Below, piece by piece: positions 7,715-15,835 of a DNA stretch of 21,882 nucleotides; within the stretch, counting starts at the first letter, position 1, and every line of letters starts with the position of its first letter. Under the pieces are notes generated by a model. That model saw only the letters and a list, made by a program, of their open reading frames with translations. It was not told the DNA's origin and made no database searches. The stretch lies in NCBI GenBank assembly GCA_002469975.1, contig DKMG01000052.1:1-21882 (forward strand), written 5' to 3'. A program made the translations under genes and the position numbers. This stretch comes from Proteobacteria bacterium UBA7420 (GTDB lineage Bacteria; Pseudomonadota; Gammaproteobacteria; Magnimaribacterales; D2472).

Positions 7715-9147
7715 TTCTTGCTCTAGCAACTCTCTCCAGCTGCCAGCTAAGCAATGTTATACCTGCGGATAGCTATTCAGAAGCTGAGCTGACTAGCCCC
7801 ATTAAAAGCGAAGCAGTCTATGAGAATGTTTGGCAGCGCATTTCAATCAATGCGAAGAGTGAGATCGAAAATCTAGATGCCCTGACGCTAGAGTATGTAA
7901 ATTTATATTTAGCTAACCCAGAACAATTTATCAAGCTGCTGGTAAAGGGTGAGCACTTTATCTTTTTTGTGCTTGAGGAGCTTGAAAAATATAATCTCCC
8001 ACCTGAGCTGGCGTTATTGCCTTATATTGAAAGTAATTATGATCCCTTTTCAATTTCTGCCTCAGGCGCAATGGGTCTATGGCAATTTATGCCAGCAACA
8101 GCAAGGATTTATGGGTTGCAGGATACTTGGTGGTATGAACAAAGGCATGATCCATTAATCTCGACTGAAGCTGCGGTAAAATATTTAGCCTACCTGCACC
8201 AAAGATTCGGTAAGAATTTAGCCTATACATTGTCTGCCTATAATGGCGGGCCCACCATGCTTGAAAAACAGATCAAGCTCAATAAAAGATTAGGTAAATC
8301 TGTGCATTATCGGCAATTAAAAGTGCCAAAACAAACACAGGAATATGTCCCAAAATTTAAAGCAATATTAGAGCTGATAGTTAATGCTAAAGAATACAAC
8401 ATAGAGTTACCTGACTTTCCTGATCGACCTGTGTTAGGTCAAATTACTTTGGATGGACAGATTGAAATCTTGGCCTTTAGTGAATTTGCAGAGCTGCAAC
8501 CTGAGTTTATTTATAAATTAAATGCAGGATATACCAAATGGGCTTCTCCACCAGGCAAGACTACCATCTTCAATATTCCAATTGAGCTTGTTGAACTGCT
8601 TGATCAAAAAAAAGATCAGTTTAGCCAAGCCAATCAAATAAACTGGGTGACTCATAAAGTTGCAAGCGGTGATAGCCTTTGGAGCATTGCAGAAAATTAT
8701 GACACCGAGGTTGGGGTCTTGAAAAAAGTAAATTACCTTAAATCAAGCAAACTGAATGTGAATCAAGAGTTATTGATACCTCTAAGCAATTCTAACAATC
8801 AAACGTTTATACCTTACCAAGCGCATATTATTAGCGAAGGTGACACGCTCTGGAATTTAGGGCTGAAGTATTCCATTTCTCCTAATGAGATAGCCAAGAA
8901 TAATGAATTAAAAATGACCTCTGCTCTAGTCATTGGCAGAGAACTAAATATTGGAAATAAAAATATTTACAGAACGATTAATTCAAAAAAACGAACAATT
9001 TTATATAGTGTTAAGCAAGGGGATAGCCTCTATAGGATAGCTAATATTTTTAATATTGAAATCCAGGACATTCTTGATATTAATGCCATAGAAGAAAATC
9101 AAATCAAACCTGGGCAGGTAATCAAAATAATAATTAAAGCTTTCTAA
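7696..9147 (+). CDS. mltD: membrane-bound lytic murein transglycosylase D, lipoprotein with three LysM repeats
   Basis: Cleaves peptidoglycan glycan strands to 1,6-anhydro ends at the inner face of the outer membrane. 483 aa. The N-terminal signal ends in a lipobox LSSC with acylated Cys16. The SLT (lysozyme-like) domain spans roughly residues 95-200, with catalytic E112 in LPYIESNYDPFSISASGAMG, then GLWQFMP and SAYNGG. Three LysM peptidoglycan-binding repeats follow at about 318-362, 374-419 and 435-480, each beginning with a V/I-x-x-GD-S/T-L pattern. E. coli MltD has two, so three is on the rich side but not unusual in other gammaproteobacteria. The ATG overlaps the end of gloB by 19 nt, so translation is coupled. 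The stop overlaps the convergent oppC stop by 3-4 nt, leaving no terminator. Confidence 0.96.
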   Translation: MERFFLILALATLSSCQLSNVIPADSYSEAELTSPIKSEAVYENVWQRISINAKSEIENLDALTLEYVNLYLANPEQFIKLLVKGEHFIFFVLEELEKYNLPPELALLPYIESNYDPFSISASGAMGLWQFMPATARIYGLQDTWWYEQRHDPLISTEAAVKYLAYLHQRFGKNLAYTLSAYNGGPTMLEKQIKLNKRLGKSVHYRQLKVPKQTQEYVPKFKAILELIVNAKEYNIELPDFPDRPVLGQITLDGQIEILAFSEFAELQPEFIYKLNAGYTKWASPPGKTTIFNIPIELVELLDQKKDQFSQANQINWVTHKVASGDSLWSIAENYDTEVGVLKKVNYLKSSKLNVNQELLIPLSNSNNQTFIPYQAHIISEGDTLWNLGLKYSISPNEIAKNNELKMTSALVIGRELNIGNKNIYRTINSKKRTILYSVKQGDSLYRIANIFNIEIQDILDINAIEENQIKPGQVIKIIIKAF

Positions 9148-9998
9148 TCAGAGGAAATTTTTGGATCAAGAGCATCTCTAAGACCATCACCAAAGAAGTT
9201 TAGGGCAAATAAGGTAATAGTAAAAGTTAAGCCAGGATAGATTAGGAGCCATGAGTATTCTTCCATGGACTCTACGCCATACCTAATCAGTGTGCCCCAG
9301 CTACTCATAGGCGGTTGAATACCTAACCCTAGAAAACTTAAAAATGCCTCTAAAAGCATAACCTGCGGAATAGTTAATGTGGCATAGACAGCTATGGGCC
9401 CGAGTATATTTGGAAAAATGTGCTTTCTAAACATCTGGAGATTAGATACTCCCATGGCTTGAGCTGCTAAAACATATTCTTGATTCTTGATTGTAAGCAC
9501 TTGACCTCTAACAATTCTAGCCATGGTGAGCCATTCAACGGCGCCAATAGCTCCAAATAATAACCAAATATTCCGACCAAAAATTACCATTAATAAAATA
9601 ATAAAAATAATAAATGGTAGGCCATACAAAACATCCACGATTCTCATCATAATTGAATCTACCCTTCCACCAAAATAGCCTGCAACAATACCCCAGCTCA
9701 CACCAATAACGAGTGCGACGGCAGTTGCCACAAAGCCAACTAGAAGAGAAACACGAGCACCATATAAAATTCTACTAAACAGATCCCTTCCTAAGGTATC
9801 GGTGCCAAGAAAGAATGTTGCTGAAGGCGGTTGAGCACCCAAATCAAGGTTTTGATATGAATAGGAATGAGGGGCTATCCATGGCGCAAAAATAGCCAAG
9901 GTAATTAGAACGCAAAGAATTATCCCACCAGCAACCGCTGCTTTATTTGCCAGCAATCTTCTCCAGGCATCTGACCACAAGCTACTTTGGTTGTTCAC
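9144..9998 (-). CDS. oppC: oligopeptide ABC transporter permease OppC
   Basis: One of two inner-membrane channel subunits of an oligopeptide importer. 284 aa. The N-terminus has a cytoplasmic stretch, a first membrane helix (about residues 20-42) and the LGTDTLGRDLFSRILYGARVS signature typical of OppC/DppC permeases. The EAA-type loop that contacts the ATPase is YVLAAQAMGVSNLQMFRKHI. The C-terminus carries SFLGLGIQPPMSSWG, also classic for the family. The start overlaps oppB by 4 nt (ATGA). No oppD or oppF follows: the gene runs directly into convergent mltD. An ATPase must therefore be encoded elsewhere for the importer to work. Confidence 0.94.
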   Translation of the reverse strand: MNNQSSLWSDAWRRLLANKAAVAGGIILCVLITLAIFAPWIAPHSYSYQNLDLGAQPPSATFFLGTDTLGRDLFSRILYGARVSLLVGFVATAVALVIGVSWGIVAGYFGGRVDSIMMRIVDVLYGLPFIIFIILLMVIFGRNIWLLFGAIGAVEWLTMARIVRGQVLTIKNQEYVLAAQAMGVSNLQMFRKHIFPNILGPIAVYATLTIPQVMLLEAFLSFLGLGIQPPMSSWGTLIRYGVESMEEYSWLLIYPGLTFTITLFALNFFGDGLRDALDPKISSD

Positions 9999-10918
9999 GC
10001 TTCGCTCCGAGCTCGAGGATTCATTAACAGGACTGCAATATCTGAAAGTAAGTTGAAGAAAATAATAAGAGCAGAGAAAAAAATAGTTGTACCCAAGATC
10101 ATGGTGTAGTCACGATTAAATGCTGCCTCCACATAAAATCTACCTAGGCCAGGGATTTGAAAAATAGTTTCTACTACAAAGGAACCTCCAATTAGTCCAG
10201 CAATTGCTGGGCCTAAAAAAGATACCACTGGAACCAACCCACCTTGCAGTGCATGACGGAGGATCACCTGGTATTCTGGCAGGCCTTTAGCTCTAGCCGT
10301 TCGAATATAATCTTGACCTAGTGTTTCTAACATCCCCCCTCGACTAAGGCGTGCGATATACGCTGCATACGCAGCACCAAGGGTAATAGAGGGTAGGATT
10401 TTATCACCAGCCAAAGAATCCCATCCAGAGACAGGTAGTAACTCAAGATGAATTCCAAAAAATAAGACTAGTAATGGGCCCAATAAAAAAGTTGGCATGC
10501 AGATACCAATCATCGCAATGGTCATGGGGATGAAATCTAGTGCTGTATTTCGCTTAACAGCAGCAATAACTCCAGCGAGACCACCAATAATCATTGCAAT
10601 GAGAATTGCATAAAAAGCTAATTCTAATGTCACTGGCAAGCCAGTGAATATCATCTCTGTAACAGACCGGCCTGGGTATCTAAAGGAAGGACCAAAATCT
10701 CCCTGTATAAGGTTAAACATGTAGTCTTTGTATTGAATAATTAAAGGGGCATCTAAGTTATAGACAGCATTTAAATTCTTCATCACTTGAGGGGGAACGA
10801 CTTTTTCTGCATCAAATGGTCCGCCAGGAGCCATTCGAACTAAGAAAAAGGTTATGGAAGCGACCACAAGGATTACCGGTATTGCTATGGCAACTCTTTT
10901 CAGGATAACTTGAAGCAT
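9995..10918 (-). CDS. oppB: oligopeptide ABC transporter permease OppB
   Basis: Partner permease of OppC. 307 aa (E. coli OppB is 306). The N-terminus has one membrane helix followed by VRMAPGGPFDAEKVVPPQV, then GDFGPSFRY, both closely matching E. coli OppB. The ATPase-contact EAA loop reads YIRTARAKGLPEYQVILRHAL, and the late segment SFVVETIFQIPGLGRFYVEA is also OppB-like. About six membrane segments are expected. ATG 10918 lies 8 nt after the oppA stop, and the stop overlaps oppC by 4 nt. All three genes therefore look like one transcript and the complex should be encoded stoichiometrically. Confidence 0.95.
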   Translation of the reverse strand: MLQVILKRVAIAIPVILVVASITFFLVRMAPGGPFDAEKVVPPQVMKNLNAVYNLDAPLIIQYKDYMFNLIQGDFGPSFRYPGRSVTEMIFTGLPVTLELAFYAILIAMIIGGLAGVIAAVKRNTALDFIPMTIAMIGICMPTFLLGPLLVLFFGIHLELLPVSGWDSLAGDKILPSITLGAAYAAYIARLSRGGMLETLGQDYIRTARAKGLPEYQVILRHALQGGLVPVVSFLGPAIAGLIGGSFVVETIFQIPGLGRFYVEAAFNRDYTMILGTTIFFSALIIFFNLLSDIAVLLMNPRARSEA

Positions 10919-10926
10919 TAACTTAA

Positions 10927-12531
10927 TTAACGTTCTAAATAGATAAATTTAGGATGATGGGTATCACTAAGATTAGCGTCCCACCCTTTCACATCACTAT
11001 TAATTTGATAAGCCTTTACATAGGTATAAATTGGAATAATAGGCATCTCGCTAATCAGAAGCTTTTCTGCTTGATTTAGATAGTTGTATCTAAGCGCCTG
11101 GTCATTAGTGGAGTTTGCTTTGGCAAGCAAGGAGTCATACTCTTGATTTTCCCAACCTGTTTTATTATTCCCTCGATTAGGTCTGAGGGTATCAAGGAAA
11201 GTATTAGGGTCTTCATAGTCTCCAATCCAGCCTGCTCGTGATATTTGAAAATCTCCAGTCATCTCGCGAGCTAAATACACTTTCCAGTCTTGGTTAACAA
11301 GTTGAACTGAGATTCCAAGATTTTGTTGCCACATTTGCTGGACCGCTAAAGCTATTTTTCTGTGGCCCTCTTGTGTATTAAATAAGATTTCTAGAACAGG
11401 GAAAGTTGAGGGGTCTGAATAGCCAGCTTCCTCTAATAAAGACTTGGCTAGCTCCGGATTAAACGGAATAGAGGTATCAGGTTCGTAGCCTGCTATTCCA
11501 GGGGGAGTAAAGGAATAAGCTGCCAACTGACCACATTTAGAAACTTTATCAACGATTTGCTGTCTATTGAGGGCATAAGCTAGGGCAAGACGTACTCGCT
11601 TATCTTTCAAGACAGGATGATTGGTGTTGACCCTATAGAAATAGGTACCCATATAAGGTTCTATGCGCAAATCAGGATTCTTATTCTCAATATAGATAGG
11701 ACATTTTTCAAGAGGAACCACATTGGTTACATGTAATTGACCAGCTCTAAACATTCTATCCTCAGTAGATTCATTAGACACTGGGTAATATCTAATTTCA
11801 TTTAGGCGCACATTATCAGCGTCCCAGTACAAAGGATTCTTAGTAACTGTAATCTCTTTATTGAGCTCCCAAGTATTAAGATTCATAGGGCCATTGCAGA
11901 CAAAATTACCGGGTCGAGTCCACTGACCGTTTCTATCATCGATGGTGCCATGTTTTAAAACAGTATCTTTGTGAACTGGGTAAGTGCTGTAATGACTTAA
12001 TAGCTTAATAAAAAATGGAGTAGCAAAGCTCAATTCTACCCTTAATTCATAATCATTAACGGCTGTTACTCCAACTGTAGAAAAGTCATCTGTTAAACCC
12101 TGATGATAGTCAGCAGCGCCTGTAACATAGTACAGCATGTCAGGGTACTGTGAACCAAGAGAAGGGGTCAGGATGCGCTTCCAGGACCATACAAAATCAG
12201 ATGCGGTAAGTTTATCCCCATTAGACCATCTTGCATTTTCTTGCAAAAAAAATGTATAAGTCTTGCCATCAGGACTAATCGTCCAGGATTTCGCAACACC
12301 TGGTAGGTTTTCCCCACCCTTAGGGTTCGCAATAGTTAAGCCTTCACACATTGCAATCAATAAATGATGCTCTGGAACGCCTGTAACTATATGAGGATCT
12401 AAACCTTGTGGCTCACTGCCGTTTCCAAAATGTAAGATTTGCTGGTCTAAAGCTGAGTCAACTGGTGGAATAGCCTTAGAGCAACCAAAGAATAATACTA
12501 AAAAAAAGATGGAGAGATAAGAGTATTTCAT
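10927..12531 (-). CDS. oppA: peptide-binding lipoprotein of the Opp transporter (SBP family 5)
   Basis: Captures peptides in the periplasm and delivers them to OppBC. 534 aa, the usual family-5 length. A short signal ends in FFGC with Cys17 as the likely lipid anchor, whereas E. coli OppA is soluble. Family features include GSEPQGLDPHIVTGVPEHHL near the mature N-terminus, ARWSNGDKLTASDFVWSWKR, RVRLALAYALNRQQIV and a late QDWKVYLAREMTGDFQISRAGW. First gene of the oppABC unit. The ATG is only 6 nt downstream of a TATAAT and has no Shine-Dalgarno, so the mRNA may be leaderless. DppA/MppA-type specificity (dipeptides, murein peptide) cannot be excluded. Confidence 0.92.
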   Translation of the reverse strand: MKYSYLSIFFLVLFFGCSKAIPPVDSALDQQILHFGNGSEPQGLDPHIVTGVPEHHLLIAMCEGLTIANPKGGENLPGVAKSWTISPDGKTYTFFLQENARWSNGDKLTASDFVWSWKRILTPSLGSQYPDMLYYVTGAADYHQGLTDDFSTVGVTAVNDYELRVELSFATPFFIKLLSHYSTYPVHKDTVLKHGTIDDRNGQWTRPGNFVCNGPMNLNTWELNKEITVTKNPLYWDADNVRLNEIRYYPVSNESTEDRMFRAGQLHVTNVVPLEKCPIYIENKNPDLRIEPYMGTYFYRVNTNHPVLKDKRVRLALAYALNRQQIVDKVSKCGQLAAYSFTPPGIAGYEPDTSIPFNPELAKSLLEEAGYSDPSTFPVLEILFNTQEGHRKIALAVQQMWQQNLGISVQLVNQDWKVYLAREMTGDFQISRAGWIGDYEDPNTFLDTLRPNRGNNKTGWENQEYDSLLAKANSTNDQALRYNYLNQAEKLLISEMPIIPIYTYVKAYQINSDVKGWDANLSDTHHPKFIYLER

Positions 12532-12537
12532 GACTTT

Positions 12538-12543
12538 ATTATA
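12538..12543 (-). promoter_or_regulatory. candidate -10 element of oppA
   Basis: The minus strand reads a perfect TATAAT ending 6 nt before the oppA ATG, directly after the T-run of the upstream receptor terminator. A convincing -35 is not seen; GTTTAC in the hairpin loop lies 16 nt upstream. With normal spacing transcription would begin at or one base before the A of ATG. It could instead be chance A+T-rich sequence, with oppA expressed by readthrough. Confidence 0.45.
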
Positions 12544-12546
12544 TAT

Positions 12547-12575
12547 AAAAAAAGGGCCGGTAAACCGGCCCTTTT
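12547..12575 (-). terminator. intrinsic terminator of the first TonB-dependent receptor gene
   Basis: A 7-bp G+C-only stem (GGGCCGG / CCGGCCC) closes a 4-nt loop. It is flanked by seven As on the plus strand, which become seven Us on the minus-strand transcript. It begins about 17 nt after the receptor stop. The plus-strand side has four Ts, so weak activity in the other direction is possible. Confidence 0.9.
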
Positions 12576-12592
12576 ATTAGATTAAGTATCTA

Positions 12593-15556
12593 TTAAAGTG
12601 AGATTTTAAATCCACCGTAGATAAATGCTCCACCAGGGATGTCCCAAGCATAGTCAAAGTTTTGACCGAAAGCATCGTATGCTACTGGAGGCTCTTCACC
12701 AAATAAGTTACGCGCTCCGATAAACATGCTGATTTCATCAGAATATTGATAAGCGACTTGTAAATCAGTGTAGAACTCAACTTGCATTAGATTGTATCCA
12801 CCAGGGCCATAGTTACTATCCTCATCAGGATTAGAACATCCATCATCTAGACCATAGTAATATGAAATCCAGCAATCATCTTTGTTGTCATCAAGGAATC
12901 TGAAGTTTAAAGATGTTGTGAAGTCGTTGTAATCCCAAAGAATAGAAGCATTAGCTCTCCATCTAAAGTCAGCAGCACCGTCATACCATCCAAAAGATTC
13001 AGAAGGAGTAGAAGTAGCTGATTGAGCAAATTCATCCTTGGTGTAGTAAGTCATATCAAATGCTGTTGCAAATGAACCGTAGTTCTCAACATCAAATGAA
13101 TATGCAACCACTAAATCAACACCAGATACATTATTTTGTGCGGAATTAACCTTTGATGTTCTTACAGTCTGTAGACCACCAGCTCCTGTTCTTTCAATAA
13201 AGTTACAGAATGTATCGTCTTGTTGCGTGGAGTCAACGTAGCATCTATTCAGAACAGTTGAAACACCAATTGAGCTAAAAATGTTTTCAAGTTCAATTTC
13301 CCAGAAATCAACACTAACACTTAGGTTTTCAATTTGACTAGGAGTGTAAACAACTCCAAAAGTTTTATTTTGACCTTCTTCAGGTTTTAAGTATGGGTTA
13401 CCACCAACAAATCCTCTAATTTGAGTAGTCGGTTGAGCGGCGCCGCCAGCTGGAACGCCAGCTGCTAAACAGTTTGCCTGTGTTCCGGCTGATGCAAGTG
13501 GGAATTGAGTTGTGTTACATGGATCATTAGCTTGTGGAAATGACTCTCCACCACCTTGGTATAGATCTCCAACTGTAGGCGCTCTAAATGTATCACCTGC
13601 TGTGATTCTAACTAATAGATCGTCAATTGGTCTCCAGCGAATACCGATCTCAGTTGTAGAAGGCTTGCCCGGGTTATTCATGTTAGGTGTAACGCCAACT
13701 AATCCTTGTGCTGAATAGTCTGAAGTTCTAGCTGAAAGAGTCATCTCAAGTTCTTGAGCTCCAACAACACCTTCTAGCAATGGAATATTAACCTCAACAA
13801 AGAATTCTTCGACAGAAGTCTTACCTCTAGTTGGTTCTCTGTAGTTAGTTGAAGAACCACCAGAGCTTACTAGTGCATCAGGAATATCAAAATATCCTCC
13901 AGCACGTTTCTCGTAACCAGCTGCAAAGAATGCAGTTCCGTATGGCATATCAAATAATGGACCAGAAATTTCTAACCAGTAATCATCACTGTCATAACCA
14001 GCTGATTGAACGCCGTCGTAACCGACATATCCAACCATGGCATCGTATTCAGCTTGTGAAATAATGCCAGCAGAAAGGCCTAAATCAGGACCTCCAAAAA
14101 GGTTAAATGGAGTACAGCCTGCAATAGGATTCTCGGGAGTACCACATGTTAATACGCCAGTTGTAGCATCTCTAAATGAATCTCCAACAGCGTTAGATAA
14201 ATGGTTCAGATCAACAAAGTTATATAATTTAGAATCATAAGCTGCATCGTTCATTTGAACACCAGCTGACCAGTAATAGTTATTACCTGCCATTTCAAAG
14301 CTTCCTTCTAGGCCAGCTCTGATTCCGTAAGTGTCATAATCATAATCATAGATTCTAGGACCAATGGCAATAGATCTAAAACCAAATGTAGTGTCCACAC
14401 CAAATGGGTTGAAGTAACCGCCTTTAGTGGCAAAACGACCGTTGTTGAGCTGCCATTGAGGACCAGCACTGGTAGTGGCTGTCATTGGAACTTGAGCTAG
14501 CTGGTTAACACGCTTTGATTTTGTGTAATTAAACTGGACGTATGCCATAAGATCATCTGAAATGTCGAATTCAGATGAAGCATATACTCCATATCTGTCA
14601 ACAGGATTTTGAACATGGTTTACAGGAGAGTAATTGTATCTACCTGCATTTGACCATGGGATGAAGTCATCAATAGATGCTCCTGATTTTCCTGGTTCTA
14701 AGTATTTATTTACAGTGAAGAATCTACCGTATGCAGGGTATGAAGATCCACAAATGCCGCTAGTAGCAGGAGCAAAGTTACCATATCCAGAGTTTTGTGC
14801 GTTATTAGGTCCAAGGTTAGTTGGTGAATTTTCAGCACCCGTTCCAGTTCCTGGTACATTCTCACAACCATAATAAGGCTGATTAGCTCTCGGGATTTGT
14901 CCAGCCATGATTTCAGCTTGGTTAGCAAATGAGATATTAAAGATATTTCTTGATTTTTCAGAAGAACTACCAAAAGTCATGCTGATAGAATTTTGCTCAC
15001 CATAACCAGCATCATATTCACCAGTCTGTGCTCTTAGCTCAAAACCATCAAAGTCTTTTTTGGTGATGATGTTAATAACACCAGCAACAGCATCAGATCC
15101 ATAGATAGATGAAGCACCATCTTTTAGAATTTCTACTCTTTGAATAATAGAAGCAGGAATTGTCTGCATGTCGACGGAGCCGAATGAGTCTGTTACCCAT
15201 CTTCTTCCATCAATCAATACAAGAGTTCTTCCTGATCCAAGATTTCTTAATGAAATCTCATTAGAACCGTCACCACCATTAGTGGCTGTAGTAACTGGTC
15301 GAATACCAGTACCGTCTGAGGAAGAGATATTTTGAAGAACATCACCAATATTGTTTAATCCAGTTCTTTCGATAGCAGCATCAGTAATAATTTCTAATGG
15401 TTTTGAGCTATCAAAGACTGATCGCTTGATCTTAGAACCAGTAACGATGACTTCTTCTACGTCATCCTCAGCTGCTGCTTCTTGAGCAAAAGAATAGTTC
15501 GGCATTAGACCTAATGAAAGGACTGCTACCAGTGTAAATTTAATAACATTCGACAT
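12593..15556 (-). CDS. TonB-dependent outer-membrane receptor (first of two)
   Basis: A 987-aa energy-coupled outer-membrane importer of unknown ligand. The signal peptide ends at SFA, with cleavage expected before Gln25. Then come a short acidic linker, EEVIVTGS (TonB-box-like start of the plug), and a plug domain (about residues 50-165) with the conserved SLRNLGSGRTLVLIDGRRW and GASSIYGSDAVAGVINIITKK. The remainder is a long beta-barrel with SAR-type aromatic strand patterns and a terminal strand ending GGFKISL. All ten cysteines fall in five close pairs, probably disulfide-bonded surface loops. AGGGAG lies 5 nt before ATG 15556. It has its own promoter and terminator. It resembles the neighbouring receptor but is clearly diverged. 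The ligand could be peptide, sugar, lipid or metal chelate. Confidence 0.93.
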   Translation of the reverse strand: MSNVIKFTLVAVLSLGLMPNYSFAQEAAAEDDVEEVIVTGSKIKRSVFDSSKPLEIITDAAIERTGLNNIGDVLQNISSSDGTGIRPVTTATNGGDGSNEISLRNLGSGRTLVLIDGRRWVTDSFGSVDMQTIPASIIQRVEILKDGASSIYGSDAVAGVINIITKKDFDGFELRAQTGEYDAGYGEQNSISMTFGSSSEKSRNIFNISFANQAEIMAGQIPRANQPYYGCENVPGTGTGAENSPTNLGPNNAQNSGYGNFAPATSGICGSSYPAYGRFFTVNKYLEPGKSGASIDDFIPWSNAGRYNYSPVNHVQNPVDRYGVYASSEFDISDDLMAYVQFNYTKSKRVNQLAQVPMTATTSAGPQWQLNNGRFATKGGYFNPFGVDTTFGFRSIAIGPRIYDYDYDTYGIRAGLEGSFEMAGNNYYWSAGVQMNDAAYDSKLYNFVDLNHLSNAVGDSFRDATTGVLTCGTPENPIAGCTPFNLFGGPDLGLSAGIISQAEYDAMVGYVGYDGVQSAGYDSDDYWLEISGPLFDMPYGTAFFAAGYEKRAGGYFDIPDALVSSGGSSTNYREPTRGKTSVEEFFVEVNIPLLEGVVGAQELEMTLSARTSDYSAQGLVGVTPNMNNPGKPSTTEIGIRWRPIDDLLVRITAGDTFRAPTVGDLYQGGGESFPQANDPCNTTQFPLASAGTQANCLAAGVPAGGAAQPTTQIRGFVGGNPYLKPEEGQNKTFGVVYTPSQIENLSVSVDFWEIELENIFSSIGVSTVLNRCYVDSTQQDDTFCNFIERTGAGGLQTVRTSKVNSAQNNVSGVDLVVAYSFDVENYGSFATAFDMTYYTKDEFAQSATSTPSESFGWYDGAADFRWRANASILWDYNDFTTSLNFRFLDDNKDDCWISYYYGLDDGCSNPDEDSNYGPGGYNLMQVEFYTDLQVAYQYSDEISMFIGARNLFGEEPPVAYDAFGQNFDYAWDIPGGAFIYGGFKISL

Positions 15557-15588
15557 ATAAACTCCCTAAAAGTTTGTTAGTAACGGTA

Positions 15589-15617
15589 ATTGTTCCTATT
15601 TTGTGACTTAAAGTCAA
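15589..15617 (-). promoter_or_regulatory. candidate sigma-70 promoter of the first receptor gene
   Basis: The minus strand reads TTGACT (15617-15612), a 17-nt spacer and AACAAT (15594-15589). This gives 5 of 6 and 4 of 6 matches to consensus with ideal spacing. The transcript would start about 25 nt before the gene, and the leader contains the AGGGAG ribosome site. A 13-bp palindrome overlaps the -35. Confidence 0.55.
15604..15616. promoter_or_regulatory. 13-bp palindrome over the -35, candidate operator
   Basis: TGACTTAAAGTCA is a perfect inverted repeat of two 6-bp arms around one central base. It covers most of the TTGACT -35 hexamer and part of the spacer of the first receptor promoter. 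A dimeric repressor bound here would block RNA polymerase. The regulator is not known. Confidence 0.4.
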
Positions 15618-15690
15618 ATTTAATTCATATTATTTTCACTATGTATATAAAAAAGATATAAATAAATAGTCTTTATTTTCAATGGTCACG

Positions 15691-15698
15691 CCCCCCCC
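15691..15698. repeat. eight-C homopolymer between the receptor genes
   Basis: A run of eight Cs (eight Gs on the receptor strand) stands out in very A+T-rich DNA, about 75 bp upstream of the predicted -35 of the first receptor. The rest of the 15618-15787 stretch holds no gene or RNA that I can recognise. Confidence 0.6.
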
Positions 15699-15787
15699 TG
15701 ATCCTCTGCCTATGTTAAGGAGCCTTCTAACAAGGTTTGTGCCCCTTAGATTTCTATAATATTGGATATTCACACTTAAAATTTACC

Positions 15788-15820
15788 AAAAAAAAGGGGT
15801 GCTGATGCACCCCTTTTTTT
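15788..15820 (-). terminator. intrinsic terminator of the second TonB-dependent receptor gene
   Basis: A 7-bp stem (GGGGTGC / GCACCCC) closes a TGAT loop. The plus-strand flanks are eight As and seven Ts, so the minus-strand transcript ends in an eight-U run. It starts about 15 nt after the receptor stop. Near-symmetric flanks would also allow termination in the other direction. Confidence 0.92.
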
Positions 15821-15835
15821 GTAATTCTTTTTTAC

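Noticed and set aside
13512..14973. Several open frames of 60-90 codons in other frames of the first receptor gene
   Set aside because: All overlap a long, well-supported coding sequence and show no domain or ribosome site of their own.
15618..15787. Small RNA or riboswitch between the receptor genes
   Set aside because: Short repeats of AAGG and CCTT occur, but I could not fold a convincing conserved structure, and no hairpin-T terminator faces the right way apart from the receptor's.
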